Assembly: GCA_038323965.1 (NCBI GenBank)
Contig: JBBQHM010000051.1
Location: forward strand, 1 to 14,515
Length of the DNA: 14,515 nt
Source of the DNA: JBBQHM01 sp038323965
GTDB taxonomy: Bacteria; Verrucomicrobiota; Verrucomicrobiia; Chthoniobacterales; UBA10450
Direction: 5' to 3'
Positions 1-7,966 of this stretch are shown piece by piece. Made by a program: the position numbers and the translations under genes. The number at the start of each line of letters is the position of its first letter. The stretch's first letter is position 1. Under the pieces are notes generated by a model. The model was not told where the DNA came from and did not search any database. It saw only the letters and a program-made list of their open reading frames with translations.

Positions 1-738
1 GTTCACCTTTTTCAGGTAAGGATAGTATCTGGGGATCGGGGGAGTAGTTGAGACCGCGAAGTCGATGAATTTCTCCGGAGTATCGAATTGCAGAAACGCA
101 TTCGTCTTACGCTCATAGCCGATGGTGCTACTTAGCCTGTCACCAATGTCCGCACCGCAAGGCGAACCGCTGGCGTGCCCGGGATAGACGATGACCCAGT
201 CGGGCAGTTTCAGGAAAAAATCGTACAACGTGTGAAACTGCTGGCGCGCGAGTTTCGCGGTGGCCTTTTCTCCGAGTAAATCTGGTCGGCCAGCGGAACT
301 GACGAAGAGCGAGTCACCCGACAGCACGCCCCACGGCAGGGCAGGTTCCGAGGCGTCGGCCAGCAGATAGGAAATATGCTCGGGCGTGTGGCCGGGAGTG
401 TGCCGCGCGGTCACAATCAGACTGCCGAAGTAAAACTGGTCACCGTCGCGGACTCCATCGGTGGCGAAGCCATAGGTCGCATCGGCTTCATGACTTACAT
501 GGATCCTGGCCGTGGGAACCCGGGCCTGGAGTTCGCGCGAGCCGCTGACAAGGTCGGCATGAATATGCGTTTCGAATATGTGCGAGATCGAGACCCCCTT
601 TTTTCGGGCCATTTCTTCGTAAATTTCAACGTCGGCGCGGGGGTCGATTACAGCCGCAACTCCGTCATCATCATCACCGACCAGATAAGAAACCTGCGCC
701 AGACCATCCGTGTAGAATGTTTCAAAGATCAGTGACAT
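1..738 (-). CDS. MBL-fold metallohydrolase, ETHE1/persulfide dioxygenase-like (3' end truncated)
   Basis: Reading leftward from ATG at 738, an open frame of 246 codons runs off the window edge without a stop. It carries the metallo-beta-lactamase-fold signature: THIHAD (residues 57-62), TPGHTPEH (114-121), GDSLF (141-145) followed by GRPDL (150-154), and YPGH (185-188). By analogy with ETHE1-type persulfide dioxygenases, a mononuclear iron would be held by H58, H117 and D142. Those enzymes oxidise glutathione persulfide or related persulfides to sulfite. Bacterial relatives often continue into one or two rhodanese domains, which would lie outside this window. The gene starts 36 bases after the nuoN stop on the same strand, so read-through from the nuo operon is possible. 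No clear Shine-Dalgarno sequence precedes the ATG. The fold is secure. The exact substrate is inferred, and a glyoxalase II-like thioesterase is the main alternative. Confidence 0.88.
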   Translation of the reverse strand, partial: MSLIFETFYTDGLAQVSYLVGDDDDGVAAVIDPRADVEIYEEMARKKGVSISHIFETHIHADLVSGSRELQARVPTARIHVSHEADATYGFATDGVRDGDQFYFGSLIVTARHTPGHTPEHISYLLADASEPALPWGVLSGDSLFVSSAGRPDLLGEKATAKLARQQFHTLYDFFLKLPDWVIVYPGHASGSPCGADIGDRLSSTIGYERKTNAFLQFDTPEKFIDFAVSTTPPIPRYYPYLKKVN

Positions 739-774
739 AAGTATCGTTAGTTGATGCTAGCTACATCATGAAAT

Positions 775-2226
775 CTACCGCACGCTCGTGACTGCCTTGA
801 CAACTCTGGGAGAAAGAGAGGCGAAAACGCGCTGGGGAGCAACTCCCAGCCAGAATGTTCCTGCGATCATAAGTAGCATCACGGCGCGCGTCCATATTGG
901 AATCAAGATAGTCTGTGCAACGCGGGGTGCTTCCCAATACATGGCGCGCACGATTTTGAAGTAGTAGTAGAATCCGCATGCTACCGTTAGCACCCCTAGG
1001 ATGGCCAGTCCGTAGTGGCGGTGGGAAATGGCCGCATCGAACACCTGAAATTTACCCATGAAACCGGCGGTGAACGGTACTCCGGCGAGTGAGGCCACGG
1101 CGATGAGCATGGCAAACGCAAGAAACGGTGAGCGCTGGGAGAGACCGGCAAAGTCCTCAAGATTCTCTCCGCCCTTTTGCTCCACCAGGATCAGGACGTG
1201 AAAGCTTAGGAGCGTCATCAACAAATAAGCCACCACGTAAAATACGACGGCCGTGCCGCTGAACGAGACTAGGGCGATGAGAATGTATCCCGTGTGGGCG
1301 ATGCTGGAATAGGCCAGTAGCCGCTTGACGTTCGTTTGCGGTATTGCGGCAAGATTTCCGTAGATCAGGGTAAGGAAGGCGATACCGATGAGCAGCGTCT
1401 CCGTTTGTGGAAGTGCCAGAAAAGGCGAGACGACGCGAAGGAGGACGACGATCCCGGCCGCCTTCGAGCCAACCGACAGGAAGGCGGTGACCGGGGTAGG
1501 CGCGCCCTGGTAAACATCGGGCACCCACAACTGAAAAGGCGCGGCAGCTATCTTGAAACCGAGTGCGATGATAATGAGGACGCTGCCAAATAGAGCTGCG
1601 GTGTGGTCGCCGCTGGCGGAGAACGATTGTGCGACGCGCTGTAAATTCGTTTCGCCGGTAGCTCCGAAAATCCACGTGATTCCGTAGACGAGCAGACCGG
1701 TGGAGAGGGCGCTAAGAACCAGATATTTTACGCCGGCTTCGAGGGATAATGAGTTACGCCGAGTGAGACTGACCAAAACATAAAAGGAGATCGTTACCAG
1801 CTCGAGCGACACAAAAATCATCACGAAGTCGATGGCCGAGGCCATCCACATCATGCCCGCGCAGGCGAAGATCGGAATACTATAAAATTCCCCCAGGCCG
1901 GCCTCGGAGCTCGTCCCGCTGATACCGATCGCCGCGACCGGGGCGTAGTCGATAATCATAACGATAACTACGATGGTAGTTACCAGCGCAATGCGTTTGA
2001 AGATCAGCGCGAGTGGATCAAAAGCATAAAAGCTCCAAAAACCGACCGCGTTACTATCGATGGCAACGGTGGCTGTGAAGAAGGTCGCCAGGAGGATCGC
2101 AGTTAGACCTATGATCGCCGCGAAGGCCAGGAAACGCTTTGGGATGTTGGTTGCGAACGCATCCACGAGGACAATCGCAAACCCAAGTAGGACTACCGAA
2201 ATTTCCAGGAACTGCGGAGCGCTCAT
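775..2226 (-). CDS. nuoN: NADH-quinone oxidoreductase subunit N
   Basis: This is an antiporter-like membrane subunit of complex I, one of the three Mrp-type proton-translocating subunits of the membrane arm, here 483 residues and very hydrophobic throughout. The family hallmarks are present: FVSLELVTISFYVLVS (138-153) with the channel glutamate E142, GFKIAAAPFQLWVPDVYQG (223-241) with the mid-membrane lysine K225, then APTPVTAFLSVGSKAAG with K255. The ATG at 2226 was chosen because it overlaps the nuoM stop as ATGA, a typical coupled junction. An in-frame ATG further upstream (2304) would add 26 non-hydrophobic residues lying inside nuoM and is not credible. It is the last gene of the nuo cluster, and a same-strand MBL-fold gene follows after 36 bases. 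No terminator was seen after its stop. Confidence 0.96.
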   Translation of the reverse strand: MSAPQFLEISVVLLGFAIVLVDAFATNIPKRFLAFAAIIGLTAILLATFFTATVAIDSNAVGFWSFYAFDPLALIFKRIALVTTIVVIVMIIDYAPVAAIGISGTSSEAGLGEFYSIPIFACAGMMWMASAIDFVMIFVSLELVTISFYVLVSLTRRNSLSLEAGVKYLVLSALSTGLLVYGITWIFGATGETNLQRVAQSFSASGDHTAALFGSVLIIIALGFKIAAAPFQLWVPDVYQGAPTPVTAFLSVGSKAAGIVVLLRVVSPFLALPQTETLLIGIAFLTLIYGNLAAIPQTNVKRLLAYSSIAHTGYILIALVSFSGTAVVFYVVAYLLMTLLSFHVLILVEQKGGENLEDFAGLSQRSPFLAFAMLIAVASLAGVPFTAGFMGKFQVFDAAISHRHYGLAILGVLTVACGFYYYFKIVRAMYWEAPRVAQTILIPIWTRAVMLLMIAGTFWLGVAPQRVFASLSPRVVKAVTSVR

Positions 2227-3698
2227 CGATTTGGTTCGTGTAAGAAAGGAAGCAACGTTGGCGAAACCAGACGGACGAATGACTGCGGCGAAACGCCGAA
2301 CCAAAGCGTTGAGGCAATGAGAAGGGTAATCGGAACCCGTAGCATCAAGCGAAGATCTACCAATGCCTCGTGACTATTGGCCGCAGCACCCCAGAAAGTT
2401 CGGCGATACGCGCGTAACATGTAGACCGCGGAGATCACCACTCCCCATAAGGCGAGCACCGTCGCTATCTGAAACGCGTGGAACCCGCTCATATCTGCGC
2501 CGTGACGGAAGGCACCGAAGATAACCATGACTTCAGCTCCGAAGTTCGCGAAGCCCGGGAGTCCGATCGAGGCGAAGGCGGCGATGCCAAAGACAAGGGC
2601 GGCGAACGGCATCTTACGCGCCAGTCCACCTAGTTCGTCGAAATCGAGGGTGCCGGTCCGTTTACGAATCTCACCAGCAATCGCAAACAAGAGCGCAATC
2701 GAAATACCGTGCGCAAACATGAGTGCGGCTGCGCCGGTCGTTCCGATCAGATTGGTGGCGGCGATTCCCAGAAAAATGTAGCCCATATGCATCACGCTGG
2801 AATAGCCGAGCATCCAATCGAGTCGCTTCTGGGCGATGGTGACGAGGCCAACGTAGATGATATTGCCGAGTAGCAGGATAAGGAGCAGATTACTCCAGTA
2901 ACGGGAACCTTCGGGGAGGAGCGGCAACGCAATCCGAAGTAAACCGTAGAGACCAAACTTCTTTAGAACTCCGGCATGCAGCATCGCGGCGGGTGCTGGA
3001 GCCGACGCATATGCTTCCGGTGCCCAGGTGTGAAATGGAAAGAGCGAGACAAGAATCCCGAAGCCAACGAGGAGAACGAGGTAAATATTTCGTTGCGCGT
3101 CTGGCGGAATTTGCGTGGCCGCGGCTTGCAACGTCCGGATGTCAAGGCTCCGAGCTGCCATGGGAACACTCTGATAAAGCATGATCAATCCCAGCAGTAG
3201 AATGAAGCTACCGGTCGCGAGATAGATCGTAATCTTCCATGCGGCCGCGCCGCGGTCGCCCGTGCCCCAGATCCCGATCAAGAGGAAGGTAGGTATGAGT
3301 GCGAGTTCGTGAAACGCGTAAAAGAAAAACAGGTCTAACGAGGCAAAGGCGCCCAGCGCTCCGGCGCTAATGAGTAACAGACACGCGTAGAACGAGGGTT
3401 CATGCTTCTCAATGTCTCCGGTAAACCAGACCGCGGCCAGCGTGACCAGTGACGTCAGCAGAATCATTAGCACGCTCAGGCCGTCGACACCGAGTGCGAA
3501 ATTTAAATGTAATTCCGTCGCTAACGGGTAGGTAGAAACGAAGTTGTAACCCGGTGTCCAGAAAACAAAAGTGCTGTAGATCAGCAGTGATGTCAGGAAC
3601 ATCAAGATGGCAGCCCCGAGCGCGGTAGTCCGGGCCGGCGCACCGAGCAGCAACAGAATCGCGGCGGCGATCGGGGTAAAGACGAGCAGGAGTAACAT
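2223..3698 (-). CDS. nuoM: NADH-quinone oxidoreductase subunit M (variant lacking the channel lysine)
   Basis: This is an antiporter-like proton-pumping subunit of the complex I membrane arm, 491 residues and multi-spanning. Family features are FYAFHELALIPTFLLIGIWG (126-145) with the conserved glutamate E131, FPFHTWAPEAY (220-230), HAGVLKKFGLYGLLRI (from 241) with K247 matching E. coli K265, and the late FGAEVMVIFG segment whose glutamate corresponds to E. coli E407. The usual F-A-V-K-x-P motif just before FPFHTW reads GFGILVS (212-218). Leucine L216 therefore stands where E. coli NuoM has the essential K234. The start at 3698 was chosen because it lies two bases after the nuoL stop and begins a clean membrane segment. 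A longer frame from 3812 adds 38 Arg/Pro-rich residues inside nuoL and was rejected. The stop overlaps the nuoN start by four bases. Confidence 0.95.
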   Translation of the reverse strand: MLLLLVFTPIAAAILLLLGAPARTTALGAAILMFLTSLLIYSTFVFWTPGYNFVSTYPLATELHLNFALGVDGLSVLMILLTSLVTLAAVWFTGDIEKHEPSFYACLLLISAGALGAFASLDLFFFYAFHELALIPTFLLIGIWGTGDRGAAAWKITIYLATGSFILLLGLIMLYQSVPMAARSLDIRTLQAAATQIPPDAQRNIYLVLLVGFGILVSLFPFHTWAPEAYASAPAPAAMLHAGVLKKFGLYGLLRIALPLLPEGSRYWSNLLLILLLGNIIYVGLVTIAQKRLDWMLGYSSVMHMGYIFLGIAATNLIGTTGAAALMFAHGISIALLFAIAGEIRKRTGTLDFDELGGLARKMPFAALVFGIAAFASIGLPGFANFGAEVMVIFGAFRHGADMSGFHAFQIATVLALWGVVISAVYMLRAYRRTFWGAAANSHEALVDLRLMLRVPITLLIASTLWFGVSPQSFVRLVSPTLLPFLHEPNR

Positions 3699-3700
3699 GG

Positions 3701-5497
3701 TCAGCGCATGAGTGCGAAATAGAGCAGGCCTACGACGCCGACCCCGAAAATCAGGGCGTAGACCTGCAGGTTTCCAACCTGGAATAAACGAAGCAGGGAG
3801 CCTAGTCCCCACGTGGCGCCGCTTAATCCGCGAACACCACCCACATCGATAATCCAGCGATCGGTAAAGGAAGCGATGCGCGCCAGCAGGTCCTGGGTAG
3901 AGGCAATCAACCAGGCGTAGAATTCGTCGACGAAGAACTTTCGACGTAGCAGACGCAGATCGAGCGGCTCGGCTTCCCGCTTGCGATAGAGCAGGATGGC
4001 GACGAATGAGCCGAGAACCGTCGCGCCAACAGCCACGACTGGAATCGCACTAAAAGTATCGCGTTCGTGCGGCAGGGTAAGAAACTTGCCGGCCACGGAA
4101 TTAAATCCTGCGATCACGGCGAAAATCGCCAGGATCACTAGTGGGAGCAGCATGGCCCTGGGGGCTTCGTCACTAGACTGCGCGGCCGGGCTGCGCGGTT
4201 TGCCGAAAAAGACAACCACCATCAGCCGCAGCATGTAAAATGCGGTGAGGAAAGCCGTGAAGAGCGCGAGGCCGAAAATGAAGAGGTTACGGTTAAACGC
4301 GAGCCCGAGGATCGCATCCTTACTCCAGAACCCACTGAACGGTGGGCAGCCAATGAGAGCCAGCGTGCCAATCGAAAAGGTCACGAAGGTGATGAACATG
4401 TTCTTACCCTGGCCGCCCATTTTCCAAATGTTCTGCTCGTGATGCATCATCGCGATGAGCGACCCGGCTCCCAAAAATAGCAACGCCTTAAAAAAGGCGT
4501 GGGTGAAGAGGTGGAACATCGCCGCTTCGCCCGAAGCGAGGCCTACCGCCATGATCATGTAGCCGAGCTGGGAAAGAGTGGAGTAGGCGAGGATCTTTTT
4601 GATGTCATCCTGCTGGGTAGCAATCAGCGCCGCCATGACGGCGGTGATGGTGCCAGTCCAGGCGATGACATTCAGCGCATCCTGCGATGTTTGAATCAGG
4701 AATCCAACGCGGACGAGCATGTAAACGCCGGCCGCTACCATCGTGGCTGCGTGGATTAGTGCGGAAACAGGCGTCGGGCCTTCCATCGCGTCGGGCAACC
4801 AGACATGCAGCGGGAATTGCGCTGACTTACCGACCGCCCCACAAAAAATGAGGAGCACAGCCGTCGTTAGGTATCCTGGATTGCTGGTGATCTTGGATAT
4901 TTGCGGAACGATATCGTCGAAAACCACAGAACCGGTGGCGAGCCAGACCATCAGGATCCCGATCATGAATCCGAAATCACCGAGCCGGTTCGTGATGAAT
5001 GCCTTGTTGGCCGCCTTCGCCGCCGCGTCTCGATCAAACCAATGGCCAATCAGCAGGAAAGAACAAAGACCAACCAGCTCCCAGAAGATGAACATCATCA
5101 CAAAGTTGTTCGCGAGGACGATGCCGATCATGGCGAACATGAACAGGGAAAGGGAGGCAAAGTAACGCGACTTACCCTCGTCATCGCGCATGTAGCCTAA
5201 CGAGTAGATATGGATCAGGGCACCGATGCCGCTAACCAATACCAGCATTGTCCTGCTAAGTTGATCGAGGGTGAACCCAATCGGCACTTTGAATTGCCCC
5301 TGGAATCGCAACCACAGGAAGGAAGGCGCCGTCATGTCGGGATGACGGAAGATGAGGCAACAGCAGAAGAAGCTGGCGATGACGCTCGCGACCGAGATGA
5401 AGCTACTGAGACCGCGCAGCCGATGCGTGAGCAGCATGATGAGCGCTGCCGAGAAGAGAGGCAGCAGCAGCGCATACCATGGGAGAAGACTGCTCAT
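3701..5497 (-). CDS. nuoL: NADH-quinone oxidoreductase subunit L
   Basis: This is the distal antiporter-like subunit of complex I, 598 residues, close to the usual length for the family (about 610-620). Conserved elements include FTLDQLSRTM near the N-terminal third, FIFWELVGLCSFLLIGHWF (136-154) with E140, GAVGKSAQFPLHVWLPDAMEG (220-240) with K224, PTPVSALIHAATMVAAGVYM (241-260) with H249 in the ALIHAAT helix, and LAYSTLSQLGYMIMA. The C-terminal part fits the long lateral helix plus final transmembrane segment that bind NuoL along the membrane arm. Both key channel charges (E140 and K224) are intact, unlike in the neighbouring NuoM. The start is nine bases after the nuoK stop, and an AGGA element lies just upstream of the ATG. 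Confidence 0.97.
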   Translation of the reverse strand: MSSLLPWYALLLPLFSAALIMLLTHRLRGLSSFISVASVIASFFCCCLIFRHPDMTAPSFLWLRFQGQFKVPIGFTLDQLSRTMLVLVSGIGALIHIYSLGYMRDDEGKSRYFASLSLFMFAMIGIVLANNFVMMFIFWELVGLCSFLLIGHWFDRDAAAKAANKAFITNRLGDFGFMIGILMVWLATGSVVFDDIVPQISKITSNPGYLTTAVLLIFCGAVGKSAQFPLHVWLPDAMEGPTPVSALIHAATMVAAGVYMLVRVGFLIQTSQDALNVIAWTGTITAVMAALIATQQDDIKKILAYSTLSQLGYMIMAVGLASGEAAMFHLFTHAFFKALLFLGAGSLIAMMHHEQNIWKMGGQGKNMFITFVTFSIGTLALIGCPPFSGFWSKDAILGLAFNRNLFIFGLALFTAFLTAFYMLRLMVVVFFGKPRSPAAQSSDEAPRAMLLPLVILAIFAVIAGFNSVAGKFLTLPHERDTFSAIPVVAVGATVLGSFVAILLYRKREAEPLDLRLLRRKFFVDEFYAWLIASTQDLLARIASFTDRWIIDVGGVRGLSGATWGLGSLLRLFQVGNLQVYALIFGVGVVGLLYFALMR

Positions 5498-5506
5498 ATC
5501 CTGCCG

Positions 5507-5824
5507 CTAGAATTTCATCGCGCTGATATCTTCCACATGAGTGGTGCGGCGTGCTCGAAACAGGGCGACGATAATGGCAAGCCCGACTGCGACCTCGGCC
5601 GCTGCCACGGTGATAATGAAGAAAACGAAGACCTGCGCGTTATAGTTGGGAAGTCCACTGGCCACGCGCGAGCGCGAAAAAGCGACCAGTGAAAGACTGG
5701 CGGCATTCAACATCAGCTCCAGCGACATGAAGATGATGATAATATTGCGGCGCAGCATGACGCCCGCGAAACCAACGGCAAAGAGAACCGCACTGGCTCC
5801 AAGATAATGGCCGAGCGTAATCAT
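5507..5824 (-). CDS. nuoK: NADH-quinone oxidoreductase subunit K
   Basis: This is a small membrane-arm subunit of complex I (105 residues, three transmembrane helices) that helps carry the charge relay between the quinone site and the antiporter-like subunits. The typical NuoK core is visible: GVMLRRNIIIIFMSLELMLN (21-40) with the buried glutamate E36, and FFIITVAAAEVAVGLAIIVAL (68-88) with E77, matching E. coli E36 and E72. The length is normal. The ATG overlaps the nuoJ stop as TGATG, implying translational coupling. The C-terminal tail (VEDISAMKF) resembles the conserved short cytoplasmic tail of the family. Confidence 0.97.
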   Translation of the reverse strand: MITLGHYLGASAVLFAVGFAGVMLRRNIIIIFMSLELMLNAASLSLVAFSRSRVASGLPNYNAQVFVFFIITVAAAEVAVGLAIIVALFRARRTTHVEDISAMKF

Positions 5825-6324
5825 CAGCGCAGCTCGCGTTTGCTCAGGATAATAACGCCTATCGTCGCCACGAAGATAAGCACACCGATAACCTGAAAGG
5901 GAAGATTGAACTGACTGAAAAGCAGGGCGCCGATGTTACGCACATCATCCGTCGGAACAGTCAGCGGAGGGAAAGCTGCATGTGCTCCGCGGGTACGACC
6001 TATCACGTAGGAAATTTGGAAAAGTAGAGTAAGGGCCAACGCCCCGCCTCCGGCGAAGACGAACCAGTTAACCGGCCGACGTTCCTCTGCGCGAAGATCG
6101 AGCAGCATGATAATGAAGAGAAACAGAACCATGACGGCGCCGGCATAAACAAGGATCTGAATGGTGCCGATGAAGAAGGCATCCAGCGAGATGTAGAGAG
6201 CCGCGAGCCCGACGAATGACACGACAAGGCAGAGAGCACTCGCCACCGGATTGCGATTTGCGATCACGGCGATGCCGAAGCCGACCATGATTAGAGTGAA
6301 AAGCCAAAAGAGTAGGAGATGCAT
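5824..6324 (-). CDS. nuoJ: NADH-quinone oxidoreductase subunit J
   Basis: This is a membrane-arm subunit of complex I (166 residues, five predicted transmembrane helices) that lies beside NuoK, NuoA and NuoH. The most conserved part is the third helix, TIQILVYAGAVMVLFLFI (54-71), with Y60 in the position of E. coli Y59. In known structures this helix switches between pi-bulge and alpha forms during turnover. The N-terminal helix with ANRNPVASALCLVVSF (22-37) is also typical of the family. It starts six bases after the nuoI stop and ends overlapping the nuoK start by one base. Nothing unusual was seen. Confidence 0.96.
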   Translation of the reverse strand: MHLLLFWLFTLIMVGFGIAVIANRNPVASALCLVVSFVGLAALYISLDAFFIGTIQILVYAGAVMVLFLFIIMLLDLRAEERRPVNWFVFAGGGALALTLLFQISYVIGRTRGAHAAFPPLTVPTDDVRNIGALLFSQFNLPFQVIGVLIFVATIGVIILSKRELR

Positions 6325-6330
6325 TGCTGC

Positions 6331-6861
6331 TTACTTCATCTCATTCCATTTCAGCACGACGCCGTTCATGACGCCACCAAGTTCGAGTAGCTTCTCTTTA
6401 TCGTGCACCATCTCAGCGCGAGTAAGTCCGGTGATCGCATAATCCTTTCGCAGGTAAATCGCCTGCTCCGGGCAAACTTCCTCGCACATGCCGCAGTAGA
6501 TGCAGCGAACCATGTCGATATCGAATTCCTGGGGAAACTTCTCGGCCTTGGCAAACTTATCGGACGCGGGAAGCTCGCCGGAGATGATCCTGATAGCACG
6601 CGGCGGACAGATGAATTCACACAGCTGGCAGGCCACGCAGCGAATCCGTCCGCTGACGTCGCGGACGAGGGCGGGTGCTCCGCGGTAGTAATCGGGCATG
6701 TTTGCGTCGTTGCGCTGCTCCGGATATTGCATCGTTACCTTCGTGCGGCCGAAAAGCATCCGGGTGAAATGCTTGAAAGTAATGACCAGGCCTCCCACGA
6801 TCGCGGGGAGGTAAAGGCGTTCCCACCAGGTGAGGTTTGGGCGTAGAATCGTGATCGCCAT
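6331..6861 (-). CDS. nuoI: NADH-quinone oxidoreductase subunit I (2x[4Fe-4S] ferredoxin-like)
   Basis: This peripheral-arm subunit of complex I carries clusters N6a and N6b and passes electrons from NuoG towards NuoB/N2. It has two classic ferredoxin motifs: CVACQLCEFICP (75-86; Cys 75, 78, 81, 85) and CIYCGMCEEVCP (120-131; Cys 120, 123, 126, 130). All eight ligands are intact. The N-terminal 45 residues contain a short amphipathic, aromatic-rich stretch that fits the membrane-contacting helix of the family. The 176-residue length is normal. The start lies one base after the nuoH stop, and the gene ends six bases before nuoJ. Confidence 0.97.
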   Translation of the reverse strand: MAITILRPNLTWWERLYLPAIVGGLVITFKHFTRMLFGRTKVTMQYPEQRNDANMPDYYRGAPALVRDVSGRIRCVACQLCEFICPPRAIRIISGELPASDKFAKAEKFPQEFDIDMVRCIYCGMCEEVCPEQAIYLRKDYAITGLTRAEMVHDKEKLLELGGVMNGVVLKWNEMK

Positions 6862-6862
6862 T

Positions 6863-7966
6863 TTAGAGTCGGACGAACGCGAGGAGCAACGCGGTAACGA
6901 AGATATTCACGAGAGCGATTTCGAAGAAGAAGACCCAGCCGAGGCGCATGAGTTGGTCGTAGCGGAAGCGCGGTAGCGTGAACCGCACCCAGATAAAGAT
7001 AAAAATAAGAACGGCGACTTTGGCAAAAAAGGTAACAATATTAAACAACCCGCCGAGAACGCCGCGCACTCCCGGCGCCGAACCAGTCACGACCGCCCAG
7101 TGGAACCCACCGTGCCAGGATGGAAGCGGCAGGTGCCAGCCGCCGAAGAACAAGGTCACGATGATAGCGGAGCCAGTGATCATGGCGGCGTATTCGCCGA
7201 GGAAGAAGAGTGCGAATTTCATAGAACCATATTCGGTGTGGTAACCCGCCACTAACTCGGTCTCTGCTTCTGGAAGGTCGAAGGGAAGACGATTCGTCTC
7301 GGCGAAGATCGCGATGCTGAAGACAACAAACGAGATAAACATGGGGAGGGCGAGCAGCCATTTTCCAGCGTTCGACCAGTCACCCACGAAGGGCGCGATC
7401 ATCCAGCCGTGGGCGATCTGATAGCGCACAATCTCCGTTAGTCGCAGTTGGCCGACAATCAGGAATATGGGAATCACTGCCAGTCCAAGCGATAGTTCGT
7501 AGGATATCATCTGCGAAGTCGATCTGACTCCACCGAGGAATGGATATTTCGAATTTGAAGACCACCCCGCGATGACAATTCCGTAGACGCCGAGGGAGGC
7601 GATCGCGAATACATAAAGGACACCGACATTGATATCGGCAATGACCATCGGCACCCCGAATAAGGTGCTCCCGAAGGGAACGACTGCGATGGTGAGGATG
7701 GCAGGAATCACCGCGAGACAGGGAGCGAGCCAGTAGTAAATCTTGTTTACGTGCGCCGGGGTGTAGTCCTCCTTGAAAAGAAATTTACCGGCGTCGGCGA
7801 TGGGTTGGAAAAGACCGAATGGGCCGACGCGATTAGGTCCCGGACGATCCTGAATGAAGGCACTGACCCGGCGCTCGGCGAAAACACTGTAGTTAACGAA
7901 GGGTAGAATGATCAGGAAGATCACCACGACAATCTTGATAAGCGCGACCAACAGGAAGAAGCCCAT
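6863..7966 (-). CDS. nuoH: NADH-quinone oxidoreductase subunit H
   Basis: This is the membrane subunit that forms most of the quinone access tunnel and links the peripheral and membrane arms. Its 367 residues are somewhat longer than the E. coli protein (325). Conserved features are ERRVSAFIQDRPGPNRVGPF (31-50), the loop GWSSNSKYPFLGGVRSTSQM (134-153), AETNRLPFDLPEAETELVAG (222-241), and the following YHTEYGSMKFALFFLGEYA, which together form the acidic E-channel entry. An extra loop around 275-305 (SWHGGFHWAV and a Gly-rich stretch) probably accounts for the added length. The start overlaps the nuoG stop as TAATG, so its translation is likely coupled. Confidence 0.97.
   Translation of the reverse strand: MGFFLLVALIKIVVVIFLIILPFVNYSVFAERRVSAFIQDRPGPNRVGPFGLFQPIADAGKFLFKEDYTPAHVNKIYYWLAPCLAVIPAILTIAVVPFGSTLFGVPMVIADINVGVLYVFAIASLGVYGIVIAGWSSNSKYPFLGGVRSTSQMISYELSLGLAVIPIFLIVGQLRLTEIVRYQIAHGWMIAPFVGDWSNAGKWLLALPMFISFVVFSIAIFAETNRLPFDLPEAETELVAGYHTEYGSMKFALFFLGEYAAMITGSAIIVTLFFGGWHLPLPSWHGGFHWAVVTGSAPGVRGVLGGLFNIVTFFAKVAVLIFIFIWVRFTLPRFRYDQLMRLGWVFFFEIALVNIFVTALLLAFVRL

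Noticed and set aside
376..735. Plus-strand open frame of 119 codons
   Set aside because: It lies antisense to the MBL-fold gene, which shows clear motifs on the minus strand. The plus-strand translation has no recognisable domain.
752..768. Short inverted repeat (TGATG with a 7-base loop) between nuoN and the MBL-fold gene as a terminator
   Set aside because: The stem is only five base pairs, not GC-rich and without a U-tract, so it does not support a terminator call.
2227..2304. N-terminal extension of NuoN by 26 residues
   Set aside because: It overlaps the nuoM C-terminus; the ATGA junction at 2223-2226 is the typical coupled start.
3699..3812. N-terminal extension of NuoM by 38 residues
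   Set aside because: It overlaps nuoL and is Arg/Pro-rich. The ATG at 3698 gives a normal membrane-helix start two bases after the nuoL stop.
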